Of a DNA stretch of 64,000 nucleotides, positions 1-12,025 are shown one piece after another (positions within the stretch are counted from its first letter, which is position 1; every line of letters starts with the position of its first letter). Where the stretch lies: positions 518,670 to 582,669 of the forward strand of contig NW_003546262.1 of the NCBI RefSeq assembly GCF_000090795.2. The letters are read 5' to 3'. This DNA is from Amphimedon queenslandica (Eukaryota; Porifera; Demospongiae; Haplosclerida; Niphatidae). The notes under the pieces are model-generated. The model was given only the letters and a program-made list of their open reading frames with translations. It had not been told where the DNA came from and did no database searches. The translations under genes and the position numbers were made by a program.

Positions 1-429
1 ATGGTAAGGAGTATTATGAAGCATTTGATGTCTTGAAAGCATTGATAAACATTATTTTGAACTTCCTTGTTTAATCATGAAGGAAGTTGAGAATATACTA
101 CGTCAGTCCTTTAATGATGGACCATTGACATCTTTTTCTAATGAGTATTGTCAACTGCATAGTAAGGAATGACATATAAGAAGACTGAAACTGCAATTTA
201 TATGCTGCCTCATTTGCTAAAAGCAGCAAATGAATCTGAAAATAGCAATATTTGTAAAGTAACGTATATTGGCACTGTCATTCAGTTGGTGAATATGAAA
301 TCCTTTAGTCCGTCTTTTTTGAGTGAAATAAATTCTTTAGTGCTTAAATACTTAACAGTACCAATGTCTTCTGCTACATCTAAAAGAACTATTTCTACCT
401 TAAGCAAGAACTCAAATACAATTAAATAA
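1..429 (+). pseudogene. hAT-type transposase, C-terminal fragment
   Basis: Reading from base 3 gives GKEYYEAFDVLKALI, resembling the start of the last third of hAT transposases. After frame breaks, an 86-codon reading frame (169-429) ends with LVLKYLTVPMSSATSKRTIS. This matches the hAT C-terminal dimerisation motif (hydrophobic residues, then PxSSAxxER-like). The family cuts and pastes DNA with a DDE catalytic core; that core is not in the window because the copy runs off the left edge. Several frameshifts show it is dead. A ZMYM-like host gene derived from hAT is a less likely alternative. Confidence 0.65.
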
Positions 430-1526
430 TGTGACTTTGTGTCACACACATTGAGACAGACTAAAGATAATAGACATGAAAGATATTGCTTAATTATTTG
501 TATCTTGTAATAATAGAAGACAATTTTTTTGAAATTATTAATTTTCATTAATTGTACATAATTCATGTCTAGTTGGGCAGATAGTGAAACTAGTCGCAAA
601 TACCTAAAGATATATAATTAAAAACTATTCTTAATTGACCATTCCCTCACACATAATTAGTTCGGTGCTTAAAAATTTTGCTCACTTCCTGAGCATATTT
701 TCTTTCCTTTCAGCCCTCCCCGAAGTATAATTTTGTTCCTATGCCTGTGAGATTTCGTACTCTTGACGTAGGTGATAATGTCAGAGTCACTAGAATTAAA
801 GTTTTTCTAAAGCGCTCTTGGACAGCAGCTACAACAAAGGTAGGATGGTGAATAGGTGGTGGCCCTACACCTTGACCTGTACTTAAGGCGGTAAATGCTG
901 CAAGTGAAGGAGCCTTTGTAGTTATTATATCAACAGGCAAAGGGTCACCAACCACTCTATTTATAGACCCTTTTTCAACTTGAGCATACAAACAACTGCC
1001 AGATGGACCAGGGAAAAAGGCTCTTTCATTGTGCAACTTCACTAAATATACTGTGGCCCAGTTCAAATGTAACAGAGATGCTATTCTATTATCCTGAATC
1101 TCGAAATTTGCTTCTAATTAATTATTTTAGGTTGCAATTGTTTACATGAAGGTCATGCAGACTATATCCAATTATCCTTCCATCCTTCATTTAGTTTCAC
1201 TGTGTCCTTGGCCATTTTACTGCAATTGGGTGTGGTCTGTGGTTGCTACATAATTTAAATTGATTTTTATTTCATATTATTAAAGTTTTACTTGTACTAT
1301 TTTTATTTACTTAATGAAAAAAAAGATAGTGTCATTATCAAGTTTTATTTTTATTTTATTCCATTATTATGCTATTATTGTGTTATTGTAATGTAGTGCA
1401 AGATAGAATGCCCTTCCTATCTCTAAGTAAATAAATATACCATGATCAAATATTATATCAATGTTCTTTCTAATTGTCTCTGACCTCTCTGAATCTTTTC
1501 TCTTTGTTGTTTATTAAAACATTACA
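430..1526. other. No gene; possible left LTR of the gypsy copy
   Basis: AT-rich DNA between the hAT tail and the gypsy primer site. The 5' LTR of the next element should end just before 1,527, but I could not find a matching copy downstream of its pol, so no LTR boundary is claimed. An open frame on - (710-1,066) has no recognisable motif and is not called. Confidence 0.5.
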
Positions 1527-1543
1527 TTGGCGGCAAGGGTGGG

Positions 1544-2383
1544 ATGGCACTCACATTTGGGCTGATCACAGAATTCCAACCAGAGACTGAATCTATAAAG
1601 GTGCATGAGCAGAAAGTGAAGGTATTCTTGACAGTCAATGATATTGCAGCAGATAAACAAGTTGCTGTATTTTTGAGTATTATTGGGTCCACTAACTTTG
1701 CGCTACAGACCAGTCTGCTGGCACCACCACAACCTACTGAGAAGACTGTGGATGAGCTCTGAAGTGCATTGAAGATGTACCACTCGAAGAAGAGTGTGAC
1801 GATAGCAGAGCGGTACAGTTTTTACAATCAAGTGCCGAGTTCTGAGGAATCCGTGACCCAGTTTGCTACAGCCTTACGACAGTTGGCCATGAATTGCAAG
1901 TTTGAAAGGTTCTTGGACCAAGCCTTGAGGGACAAATTTGTTTGTGGATTGCGTGACTCGGGTACCCAGAAGAAACTACAATCTGGTGAAGATAAGGCAG
2001 ACAAACTTACCTTCCTAGGAGCATTAGAGATAGCTGTCACCATGGAAAAGTTTACGATGGGAGTAAGGGAGCTGGAAACAGTGCTACACACTGCCAGACC
2101 ATCTATAACGAGAACTAAGGTGAAAGTGGAGGATGGCAGCTGTTTTCGATGTGGAAAGCCAAGTCACAAAGCAACGGAATGCCGGTTTATAAGATTTCTA
2201 TGTAGGTCTTCTGGCTGTAGAGATCATTTACAAGCTGTCTGCCATTCTCGTAACCCCAGTGATTGTGAAAGGAATCATAAGGCCCCTGTACATAAGGTGA
2301 ATGATAATGCTGAGGAAGATGAGCACTCGTCCGATGATAATGAAGTAGACCTGTTTCAGTTTAAGAATAAATCTTTTAGTTAA
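1544..2383 (+). pseudogene. gag: gypsy gag (capsid/nucleocapsid)
   Basis: The ATG lies at the 3' end of the primer site. One frame runs through 1,544-2,383 with a single in-frame TGA at 1,760-1,762. The middle part resembles gypsy capsid (SVTIAERYSFYNQV, then a QFATALRQLAMNC segment). A CCHC zinc knuckle of nucleocapsid type, CFRCGKPSHKATEC, lies near 2,145-2,190. Gag packages the element RNA. The tail is acidic (EEDEHSSDDNEVD). Confidence 0.9.
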
Positions 2384-2424
2384 GAATAAATTCAGTAAAG
2401 GTAACGCCACCACCGATACTTGCC

Positions 2425-2700
2425 ATGTTGAAAGTGAATGGGAAACCCATCCAGATGGAAGTGGATACTGGGGCAGCGGTGTCAGTAGTATTAGAAGCCA
2501 CGTATCGTCGACACTGGAAAAGTTTGCCATTGATCAAAATGGATTTGGAGTTACAAATATATTCAGCAAAGGAGCTTCCAGTAATTAAAAAACTTGAAGT
2601 AGAAATGAAGTATGGGCACCAGGAAATGTTAGGAGAGTTATATGTAGTGTCAGGAAGAGGTCTATCTCTATTGGGACGTGACATATTGCAGCATATTTGA
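2425..2700 (+). pseudogene. gypsy aspartic protease
   Basis: A 91-codon frame carrying VDTGAAVSVV, the retropepsin active-site loop with catalytic Asp in DTGA, and ending LLGRDIL, the usual second signature near the protease C-terminus. It would cleave the Gag-Pol polyprotein. It sits between gag and reverse transcriptase in a frame different from gag. Confidence 0.88.
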
Positions 2701-3450
2701 TTAGACTGGCCCGAAATTGTCAAGGTTCATACAGTCACCCACATCGGGAATTGAATAAGATATTAGATAAATACCCAACTGTGCTATGTGAACAGCTGGG
2801 AACATTTGCAAAGCACAAGGCTTCACTACGAAGTCACACCACATTATTTTTGCCATCGCCCATTACCCTTGCCTTAAAAGAGACAGTGAAGAGGGAGCTA
2901 GACAGATTAGTTGCAGCAGGCCAGTTTGTCAAGTCAATGGGCTACTGCCATTGTTGTGGTTGCCAAGAAGGAAGGTCATCTTAGGCTCTGCGGTGACTAT
3001 AAAGTAACCATTACCCTGCCCTGTCTGTTAATATCCATCCTATTCCAAAGCCATAGGAATTGTTTGCCAGTCTAGCAGGAGGAGTCAAGTTTACAAAGCT
3101 GGACTTGTTACAAGCATATAAACAATTCCTTTTGTATCAAAAGTCCAAAGAGCTCGTAACGATCAATAGGCACAAGGGACTATTCAGATGTACCAGGTTG
3201 CCATTTGGTATGGCATCAGGCCCTGCAATATTTCAACGAATGATGGACTGTGTTTTGCAAGGTATGTCGAGGGTCCATTGTTATATAGATGACATCCTGA
3301 TGACAGGAGAGACTGATTTAAGAACTTAGAGGTGCTTAGGAGACTGAAACAACATGAAATCACTGTAAAGAAGAGCATATGTCAGTTCTTACGTGAGTCT
3401 TTTCAGTATTTAGGGCATATTTTTGATAAAGATGGGATGCATGCCGCCCC
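2697..3450 (+). pseudogene. gypsy reverse transcriptase
   Basis: Begins with a linker (HRELNKILDKYPTVL), then thumb/finger segments in several frames. A clear palm block at 3,060-3,329 has KLDLLQAYKQ, RLPFGMASGPAIFQR and the catalytic YIDD box (CYIDDILMTG). The first catalytic Asp is in KLDL and the last two are in YIDD. The strongly conserved residues survive, but frame breaks near 2,984-3,060 and at the stop at 3,329 disable it. A GLINCYGRIIPNLA-like connection segment follows in another frame near 3,510. Confidence 0.92.
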
Positions 3451-3639
3451 TAGTAACTTGCAGCAGTGTTGAATGCCCCAGCACCTACCAGTGTGAAGGA
3501 ACTCCAATCCTTTTTGGGTTTGATAAACTGTTATGGAAGAATCATCCCAAACCTAGCCACCTTGTTGCATCCTCTAAATCACTTATTAAAAAAGACGGTA
3601 CAGTGGAAGTGGTCATAAAAAATGTCAAGTAGCATTCCA

Positions 3640-3945
3640 TGAAGCCAAGGAGAGGCTTATTTCTTTTGAGGTGTTAGTTCACTATGATCCAGCACTCACA
3701 ATGAGACTAGCAACAGATGCTTCTGCCTATGGGTTGGGTGCTGTTATATCACATGTCCTACCAAATGGTTCAGAAAAACCCATAGCCTTTGCGTCACACA
3801 CCTTAAATCTGCTGAGTATAATTACTTGCAGATAGAGAAGGAAGCTTTAACAACAATATTCAAGACATTCCTTCAATATTTATACAGCCACAACTTTACA
3901 CTGATTACAGACGACAAACCACTTGTCTAAGTGAGGTATACCCAC
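3640..3945 (+). pseudogene. gypsy RNase H
   Basis: Translation near 3,680-3,810 gives ATDASAYGLGAVISH followed by PIAFASHTLN, the hallmark of the gypsy RNase H domain, which removes RNA from the RNA:DNA hybrid. The first catalytic Asp is in TDAS. The remainder (EKEALTTIF, then LITDDKPLV) continues with a frameshift. Confidence 0.85.
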
Positions 3946-3946
3946 A

Positions 3947-4923
3947 TTGGCAGCAGCCAGATTGCAAAAGTGGACAATTCATTTATCAGATTATTCTTTT
4001 TCTATCGAGTTCAGAGGAACTGATAAACATGGTAATGGACTGTCCAGATTGCCCTTACCACAGAAGCAGGAAAGAGAGAAGCCTGACATAGCGACACAAT
4101 TTAATTTGGTACAAATGTCAACACTCCCACTGACCCACAAGCAGCTAAAGATAGCCTCTAGATGTGATGGTGTGGTCAGTAAGGTCATGCAGTACACCAG
4201 ACAGGGCTGGCCTAACACAGTACCAAAAGCCTTCAAATGCTACTGGACAAGGAGGAATGAAGTGACTATAGAAGCTGCTAGTCTGCTTTGGGGAACTAAA
4301 GTGGTGATATCTGAGACTTGCAGAGATAGGATATTAACTTCATTGCATGAAAGCCATCCAGGAATTGTTAGAATGAAGTCACAGACAAGGAGCTATGTGT
4401 GGTGGCCAGGCTTAGACAAGGACATTGAGAAATTAGTAAAATCCTGCGATCCATGTTCCTAAGTTAAAGATGATCTTATTCAAGTTATGTTACATGCCTG
4501 GGTATGGCCCTCAAAACCATTGAAAAGAATACACATTGATTTTGCAGGACACATCTTCAATAAGAGTTATCAGGTAATTGTAGACGCCTAATCCAAATGG
4601 TCTGAGGTCTGGGAAATGACATCTACATAAAGAACGAAAACGATTCATATACTGCAACATCTACTTAGCAGATAGGGGTAATGAAGGAATATGGAATTAA
4701 ACATTATTGTTAGCAGTGCACCACCCTGTGATTTATGGGGCAGTTGAGAGTCGTGAAGACTTTAAAGCAAGCTCTAAAGACAGGGTATCTTACTAAAAGT
4801 GCATTAAAAAAGTATTGTCTCAATTCCTTTTTAAGTATAGATATAACTTCACATAATGTTACTGAGTGTACTCCAGAAGAACTGTTGATAGGATGTCATA
4901 GGAACTCTGTTCGTATCATGTAA
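3947..4923 (+). pseudogene. gypsy integrase, internally deleted
   Basis: An uninterrupted 171-codon frame covers the end of RNase H (LSDYSFSIEFRGTDKHGNGL) and the HHCC zinc-binding module (HESHPGIVRMKSQTRSYVWW, then CDPC). The core starts at about 4,520 with RIHIDFAGH, containing the first catalytic Asp. The stretch with the usual second Asp (SDNGxQF type) looks deleted near 4,670-4,735, where it jumps to the downstream part ending in ECTPEELLIGC. This deletion alone would abolish strand transfer. Confidence 0.88.
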
Positions 4924-4925
4924 CT

Positions 4926-5403
4926 CTATCAACGCTGTTCATAGGAACTCTATATTATATCTTATTATAATATCGTAACAGTTAGTCACTCATTTATTAA
5001 TTTAATAATAACAAATAACATCTTATAATTTTGTCCAATGGTTCAGTCATGTTTGCCTGTCGAGGCATGAATGAGTGTGGATAGCTTGACTACTGGATCC
5101 ATGTGGTCTCCAGTATGCAATGTTTCATAGATTATATTCCTAGAACTGATGAAGTATTATGTCTGGGGAGAAAGGATATTAGGTTTTCTTTTGCATTTCA
5201 GAGCTACCTTTAGTTGTTTAGCAACTGTTACATGTTCTTCTGATGCTTCTGATTGATGCCACAATGCTGTCCTGACTGTTCCATGTCGTAACTCTCTAAC
5301 TTGACCACACAAAGGGATATTAAAATTGTTATTATCTGCAATATAGCATGTATAAAAAAATGGACTTGTGGACATACACAAATAAATAAATATTGATAGC
5401 TCG
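4926..5403. other. No assigned gene
   Basis: AT-rich spacer after the gypsy integrase. A minus-strand frame (5,157-5,381) contains a plausible coding-like segment, LRHGTVRTALWHQSEASEEH, but has no family signature and no start I can justify. Confidence 0.3.
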
Positions 5404-5640
5404 ATGATGAAAACAATCTTAGGAACGACCAGGGGACTGCGCCCCCAGGCCGTTCAAAACAAGGCAATCAAAATGAAGGAAGAGAATGGTTCACTGAAAG
5501 ACTGGAATGTGAAACTTCAAAAGTCATCCTTTTCTTCAGCAATTAAGTCATCAGTATTGACTGCCATTGATGAACTATTCAAATGTTGTATTTGTAAGGG
5601 AGTGATTGTTTCTATCTTGCTGCTGTCAACTCGTATGTGA
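5404..5640 (+). pseudogene. Short ORF ending in a CxxC (RING-like) start
   Basis: A 78-codon frame: a lysine-rich first half, then SSVLTAIDELFKCCICKG. The pattern helix plus ELFxCCxCK resembles the beginning of RING-type zinc fingers, but only the first Cys pair is present before the frame drifts and stops. It may be the broken N-terminal exon of a RING protein. No introns can be confirmed. Confidence 0.3.
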
Positions 5641-6189
5641 TAAATGTATCAAGCTGTGTTTCGCAACAATTTCTCTTATGATGTGTACTTAATGTAGGTC
5701 TGAGGAAGTAAATTTTGAGAAGATACCGTGGTGTTTTAATGATGTACTCAATATCTTGGGAAAATAAAAATGAAGCTAATGCTACAGAGCTTTAGGAAAA
5801 TCTAGTGTTTACTTCATATGTATATAAAAATAGGCTTGGATATTGTGTTAGTATTTGGACAATGACTCATCACTTCATACAGACATCCATGCAAACATTA
5901 ATCTAAATAACTATTTAATCCATGCAATTATTAATTATTCAGTAAATTGTTGTACCCATTATTTCAAAAAGTTCTTGTAATAATTTCTTTAAAAATACTG
6001 ATTAAATATAAGAATAGTATTTAAACAACTAGGCAATGTCTGATAACACCACCAAGTATAATTATGCATGCAATATAAAATCAGCTAGGTCTTATACCTA
6101 CCAAAGACATAGCTGATATATGTGTCTACTTGCAACTTAAAATAGCTAGACTATACTCGCATGCCACAATAAGTGGTCATCTACTATAC
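5641..6189. other. No gene seen
   Basis: AT-rich sequence without coding signatures, leading into the degenerate tandem repeat. Confidence 0.4.
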
Positions 6190-6535
6190 CTATATACAAT
6201 CTGCTAACTGAAATTTGCAATCTACAATCTACTACCTGCAACCTGTTACCTACAATCAGCTACCTAACACTAGCAATTTACAATCAACTGCCGTTCAGTC
6301 GGTTATCGGCTACCTGAAATATGCAATCAACTACCAACAATCTGTTACCTGCAATCTGCTACCTGAAATTGCCAATCTACAATCTACTGCTTATCATTCT
6401 GTTATCTGCTACCTGAGATCTGCATTCTACAATCTGCAATCTACAATCTCAATTAGTTTCTTGCAATCATCTGCTACCTAAAATCTGCAATCTACTACCT
6501 AAAATCCTGCAATCTACTACTTATCATTTATTATC
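6190..6535. repeat. Degenerate minisatellite, CAATCTGCTACCTGAAAT-like unit
   Basis: Runs of short units built from CAATCTAC, CTACCTGAAAT and TGCAATC recur about every 18-40 bases (for example near 6,215, 6,305, 6,350, 6,405, 6,480). The frame at 6,215-6,481 (repeating Asn, Leu, Gln, Ser, Thr) is a by-product of the repeat and not a gene. Confidence 0.75.
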
Positions 6536-7575
6536 ATCCGCCTGATATTGGCATCATGTCCTACAATATTTTGCAATTTACAAACAATCTCGATGAGCTG
6601 AATTCAGCCACTTTCACTTAACAGTTAGCTTACTATTTTAGTCATGCATGCAATCAATATAGTAGAACCTGCCACACAAAACCATTTAAAATGGCACATT
6701 TTTACATTATAGGGCTAAAATATGCATCCAAAATTTATCTTTTAAGTGGAACGAATAAAATAGTAGAATGACCACTTTCTTCATCGGTAACCAAGGAGAA
6801 CATAAAAGTTTTTTCAGTGAACTAGCTCCATTTTGCACAGGGTGTTGGTGATCAGTCACCATCATAAGGCTGCTGTGATAAAGGCAACTAATGCGTTATA
6901 AAGGATCTGTCAGACTACAAGTCTCAATCCATTAGGACAAAACATTAAGATAACCTAAGCAGGCCTCCTGAGGATTCTAGCTAAGCCAATAACGAAAAAG
7001 GAACAAGTGACTCCTAAAATGTTACGGGAGATGATAGAGCCATTGGGGCTTTGACCATCACTAGGAGAAGTGCGGACTGTGCTGATAGCAGTTACTGCTT
7101 TTCATGGTTTCTTTCGGTTCCAGGAGTTGTGTGGATTACATGTTGTTATGTTAAGTTTTGGACAGACCTCATGGTAATTAAGGTGCTACCATATCAGTAT
7201 TGCCTAGGTGATGAAGTCATATTGATATATCAGTATTGCCAATGCAAGAAGTCGAAATAGCTTGAGTGGTTTTCCCACATAGATAACAAGTTGCCACGTT
7301 AGAGCAATACTACAGTATGGCAGGCATTAATTGCGAGCTTCAAAATATCTCCATGTTTACTTTTACTAATTGTGATAATGTTAAAGCCAGCTCCGTGAAG
7401 ACTTAAAAAATTACTTAACGATCTTTGTCACAGATGTATTATCATTATTAAGAGAAATGACACAACTTTTGATATAGCCACATTCCCTCATGTAGTCTTA
7501 CCCTTTTGGTAGTGTATTAATATCGTTAAGTAATAAAATGACAGTGGTTGGATTATTGATATAAACTTGTTAGCA
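6536..7575. other. No gene seen
   Basis: No protein family signature, repeat or RNA gene was recognised. A 69-codon frame at 7,051-7,260 is not convincing. Confidence 0.35.
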
Positions 7576-7770
7576 GCACCTCTTTTACGCAACAATGATA
7601 CATGGCCATATGTCATTTGCAGGGTGTTGTGTACAGACTCAGAAGATGATATTTATGATGCTATTAATGCTGCACATACGCCTACAGATAAAGATGAGCT
7701 GCTGTTACAACTGTACTCATCAATTTCACACTTCTTTTCTCATAACCATGAGGAGTTACGTCAACTATAG
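7576..7770 (+). CDS. Uncharacterised coding-like segment
   Basis: The frame 7,567-7,770 encodes a segment with soluble-protein composition (SEDDIYDAINAAHTPTDKDE, ending HNHEELRQL). A possible splice acceptor (TTGTTAG) lies just upstream at about 7,574, so this may be an exon of an unknown gene. I recognise no family. The start is uncertain and no partner exons were found. Confidence 0.22.
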   Translation, partial: APLLRNNDTWPYVICRVLCTDSEDDIYDAINAAHTPTDKDELLLQLYSSISHFFSHNHEELRQL

Positions 7771-8172
7771 ACTCAAACAATGCAAAATAATTAGTCAATT
7801 TTACCTTCTTTTTGATTATGGTCAAAGCAATCTAGTTCTATTCTCATCTTCTTAATTTTATTTACCTCTGTCAATACCTATTACAGAAATGAAATTGACT
7901 TTTGTACCTGTTATTTCAATGAATGGGGAGATATAAAACAGACATGTACAGCTAAGACTTCCACAGTAATTAGAAACTGTGCACAAAATTCTCATCTTTT
8001 CTGTACTCATCTTACACTTTTGGAAGGGATCCTGAGGCCATGTTCCAACTGAAAACACTAATAGCATTAGCTGAATAGCTGCTGTAAGCGTTAAAAAAAT
8101 TGTCATTGGACAGACACAACTTTCACTCACTAACATGAAACATGAGTCTTTCAAATAGCCATACGTGTCTCA
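7771..8172. other. No gene seen
   Basis: Spacer upstream of the Mutator-like element. A minus-strand frame (7,858-8,154) is Cys- and hydrophobic-rich without a recognisable domain and is not called. Confidence 0.35.
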
Positions 8173-8211
8173 CATGTGCAGTTAATATTTTATTTGTCAT
8201 AACTGCACATG
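8173..8211. repeat. Perfect 12-bp inverted repeat
   Basis: CATGTGCAGTTA at 8,173-8,184 and its exact reverse complement TAACTGCACATG at 8,200-8,211 enclose a 15-base AT-rich loop. It lies about 130 bases outside the Mutator-like terminal repeat. The role is unknown; it could be a small foldback or a chance palindrome. Confidence 0.7.
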
Positions 8212-8343
8212 CAATTTGCCTATGCTATTGCTGTTGTGGCTTTACACATGGCGCCCCTTACAATAGAAACTTTGTAGCTTCTTGTGATAACTCTTTGGTT
8301 TTCCCAGACATCCAACATTAAAAATCTGTTTACTATTTTTAAA

Positions 8344-8379
8344 GAGTCTTGTTATGTGCAGAGATACTAATTAAGAGGT
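8344..8379 (+). repeat. MULE copy A, left terminal inverted repeat
   Basis: Begins GAGTCTTGTTATGTGCAGAG and continues ATACTAATTAAGAGG. It differs from the right end at about three positions, and the same sequence bounds copy B at 34,791-34,827. Confidence 0.85.
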
Positions 8380-8550
8380 GCGGTCTCCACACCTTTCACT
8401 CCTCACACGAGGCAATACATGGCCCAGGCGGTCTCTACCTGCAATACATGGCCTAGGCGGTCTCTACCATTCTATCTTCCTCTGCCCTTGAAAATTAACT
8501 CAAATCTGAATCTCTCTTATCAGTACAGAAGAAAAGGAAAGCTGAAACAA

Positions 8551-11300
8551 GTTGGCGGTTTGTATGTACTGCAGTTGATGATTGTAGGAAGAGCTATTCT
8601 AGACCGGACAATTTGAAGCAACATATCAAGCAGTGCCACCCAGAAGCATATGATCACAAAAAGAATCATTACCAATGTGATGTTGCAGGATGTGGAGAGT
8701 CATTTTATCATGCTACAAAATTAATTAGGCATCTACAAGATGTACATCATATTTCAGTCTGTAAGTATAAATATATATATAGTACCTGCATGTATTGACT
8801 GAGATGCCATACTAACATATCATTTCAAAGCTATAGGAAACATCATTCCCTTCTTGGACTGCTTTTTTAAATCGAAGGAGTCTGATGAAGCACTTACGTA
8901 CACCTGTTATACTCGTCCAAATGGAGTGATACAGCAAGATGATGGTGGTAAGTCTCACATGGCATCATAGTATGGTCATGTTTTGTCATAGGAAGAAAAG
9001 TGTTTCTGTTTGTGTTGTCATGATTGAAAAGGGAATGAAAATTAAGAACCAAGGATAACTGATAAGAGAGTTCGTTCTGGGTCAAGAAAACTTCAAAGCT
9101 CATGCATATCAAGAATGACTGTTACTGAATATAGTAAGTCTAGTAATGTAGATCTTGTCCTTATTAAAACACATACAAGTCATGAATCTGGGCTTGATGA
9201 TGTTTTGTATTTAACACTCCCAAATACCACCAGACAGAAGTTAAGAAACGATACAATGATGGTGTTGATTTGGACAAAATAATAGATGGTTAGTATTACT
9301 GGTTTCTGTTTTTAATTCTGAAACTACTACAGAAATTAGGGGACCTGTAGCCCATCATCAACGGAGAACTAACTTTACAGAAAGTGCTAACAGGGCTACT
9401 TTTATCACTCAGCAAGATGTTAGGAATATTTTTAGAAAAATAGAAGTTTCTCTAAAGCATCGGCATCAAATTGATGCATTGTCAGTGGATTGCCTTGTTT
9501 AGCTTATGCTTGAAGAGGACAATCCTAATGTTGCATATAAGCCTCAGGTATTTTGTCTGTATAATTTTTCTGGTGCTGATTACATTTTTACGGTAGTATT
9601 AAACATGACTTCGAAGAAATCAGATTGGAGCTCGTAATAATGACTAAATTTCAAGCTGAAATGTTCTAGAAGTATAGCAAAAAATATTGTGTTGACTCTA
9701 CTCACAAAGCAAATCCTTATTGATTTAATCTGATTACCATTGTTGTTCCAGATGAAATCAAAAATGGTAAGACACACAATGATAAAGATATGATTGATAA
9801 CTGTGCCTACTTAGGTATCCCTGTAGCATGGGCTATTGTAGACAGAGAAGATTTTACATAATTTAAGTCTTTTTTGTTGCTGTAAAAACACAAGTACCAA
9901 CTGCAAAGGTTACACATTTAATGTCAGATGATGGTATGATATACAAGCAGCTAAGATGAAATATAATTTATAATGTGTAAATCAAGCTTTATCAAGTGCA
10001 TTTCTTTCTGTTTATCAAAGCATAACACATTTTTTATGTAGATGGCATGTGGATAGGTTAGTTCACAACATGTTGCTATTATGCTATTTATTGCATATTA
10101 TAAGTCTTGGTATACAATTGTTAATAATAGTGATCATCTACAACAGTTGTACAAACACTATATACACTATTGATATTGGATGATAATGATATTTTTAAAA
10201 ATGCTAAAACACTTTCCTTTGTGTTTGGAGAAAGTATAAATGTGATTTCATTAAGTACATAGAAATTACTTATTCTAACAGACCAGGTACATTTACATGT
10301 ACATGTGTGGCATACTAAATATATTATAGAAAATGGGCATTGTGTTTTCGTCATACTGATCATCACACATCTGACACCAATATGTTAGTTAAAAAGTACT
10401 TCAGTCTTTATAATTTGTACACTAGATTTTTAAGTTCTTTGGCACAATAAACTCAAGTCAAACTAGCGGTACCTTGACCACAAAGTTAATCGTAGACTTG
10501 ATGATTTTCTTCATGTTCTTCTAAAGTTTGAGAGTGATGTCTATATGTCAGTGATGACTCAAGAGGTTTGCCATTAACCTTCATTGCTCCTCATTATATG
10601 AATTTAGGTTATGAAATCACCAGTAGATGCGTCAAGAAAACTAGATGGTGATTGATGTTCAAGATCTGAACAAATTTCTGATTTTAGTGTAACGGTTGTT
10701 ATCATGTCATCATGTGTGTTTGGCTATTATTATTATACAGGAAAAATCTGATAGTGTATATAATGTCTCATCTTGTTCTGATAGTGATAAACAATATGAA
10801 GTTGTTCTTAATGCACAACTGTGTCCTGATAAACCAGCTTGTATTCCTCAATGCACCAGTGATATGTGCCACTATTTGTCCTGCCACATGATATCATGTA
10901 CCTGTTATGATTATGCAGAAGGGCATCTGTGTAAGCACTGTCACAAGGTATGGTGCACTAGAAGTGATATGGAGGTAGTTATGGATAATCAAGTGACAAA
11001 TGTTACTTTTGGTCATGACCCAGAAGTGAAAGTGGAAATAAAAGCAGGTATATATTGGTTCTGATATTGTATACGTTTTTTAGGATAATTTAGCAATTGA
11101 GGGAAGAAGAGCGAATGCTACTGAGATTAAATCTATTGAAAAAAACATTGATTTTGTGGATGACCATGCCATACTAGATCATGTGCTTCCTACTTTAACT
11201 CAGTTGGGCAAGAACTATTGAAGCAAATTTACAAAGTGCTACTGACACCTTAAAAATAGAAACCATTTGAGTCAAAGGTTATTTTGCTCCAGTTCAAAAT
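8551..11300 (+). pseudogene. MULE copy A transposase (C2H2, DDE, SWIM)
   Basis: At about 8,558-8,765 the frame gives two C2H2 fingers (CTAVDDCRKSYSRPDNLKQH, then CDVAGCGESFYHATKLIRHL), then a donor-like GTAAGT. A second exon (about 8,831-8,947, GNIIPFLDCFFKSK) ends in GGTAAGT. A third, after GTCATAG near 8,992, encodes the basic region ITDKRVRSGSRKLQSS. The DDE core has its first Asp in CVDSTHKANPY (about 9,695) and the second in HLMSDDGM (about 9,925). I cannot place the catalytic Glu with confidence. A SWIM finger, CTCYDYAEGHLCKH (CxC...CxH), lies near 10,900-10,945. The enzyme would cut the element at its terminal repeats. Internal stops make it a pseudogene. Confidence 0.8.
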
Positions 11301-12025
11301 AACGAAAAGCAACTTGTTTTTAAAAGAACGACTGATTCTGCTGGTAGAAAAAAAGGCCTCCAGTTGTTGTGAGCTATAAGTATTAATTTTGTCTGTATAT
11401 ACTGCAATTTCTTTCATAGGAAACCAACAATTACTGAGAAAGATACTCTTTAGGAGCAACTGCTTCATCAAAAAAATGAGGTAGCTATGTGCATTGTATA
11501 ATTGATTTGTATCCAATAGAACATTATGTATCTTCATGCATATTAATGACAACAGTGCAGTTGCAACTATCAATAGTACAGAGAAACAAGTTTTCTCTCA
11601 GAAATGGCCTAAAAATGATGCACTGATTAGAAATACTGAGGAAGGTGGTACCTCTAATACTAAAAAACAAGTTCTATCTCAAGGGAAGCCAAGTAAAAGC
11701 AATTTATACTTTTTAGGTACATGGTTTTTGCGTTGTGGAAATGTGATAGAAGTGAAAGACCTGACCGTGGACAGAGTTTTATGTAGAGATAAGAAAAAAT
11801 TTGGTTGTCCACGAAAGAAGAAAAAGGCCTGAGAAAGGAAAGAATGTGCTTCTATGGAATCTAAAGGTATAACCTATTTTACTCTGATATCTTATTGACA
11901 GTGTGTCAAAATTATAGTTAATGTAGATCAAATTAGAGAAGATGGAAAAAGCTATCCTGTAAGCCATTAATGAACTGAATATGTAACTATTGTGAATTTC
12001 ATATCTGACCAATGATTACAAGCTC

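Larger units (their letters stand above)
1527..4925 (+). mobile_element. Ty3/gypsy LTR retrotransposon, decayed internal region
   Basis: The domain order primer site, gag with zinc knuckle, aspartic protease, reverse transcriptase, RNase H, integrase is the Ty3/gypsy order. The primer site TTGGCGGCAAGGGTGGGATG (1,527-1,546) directly precedes gag, as in many animal gypsy elements. Stops, frameshifts and a deletion in integrase show the copy is inactive. No LTR pair was found. Confidence 0.93.

Noticed and set aside
710-1066. 118-codon minus-strand frame
   Set aside because: No family signature, no partner exons, and it lies where a decayed LTR could be.
1080-1526. 5' LTR of the first gypsy element
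   Set aside because: No matching direct repeat was found after 4,925, so boundaries would be guesses.
6190-6535. Possible CRISPR-like spaced repeats
   Set aside because: Units are short, degenerate and irregularly spaced in eukaryotic DNA; this is a minisatellite.
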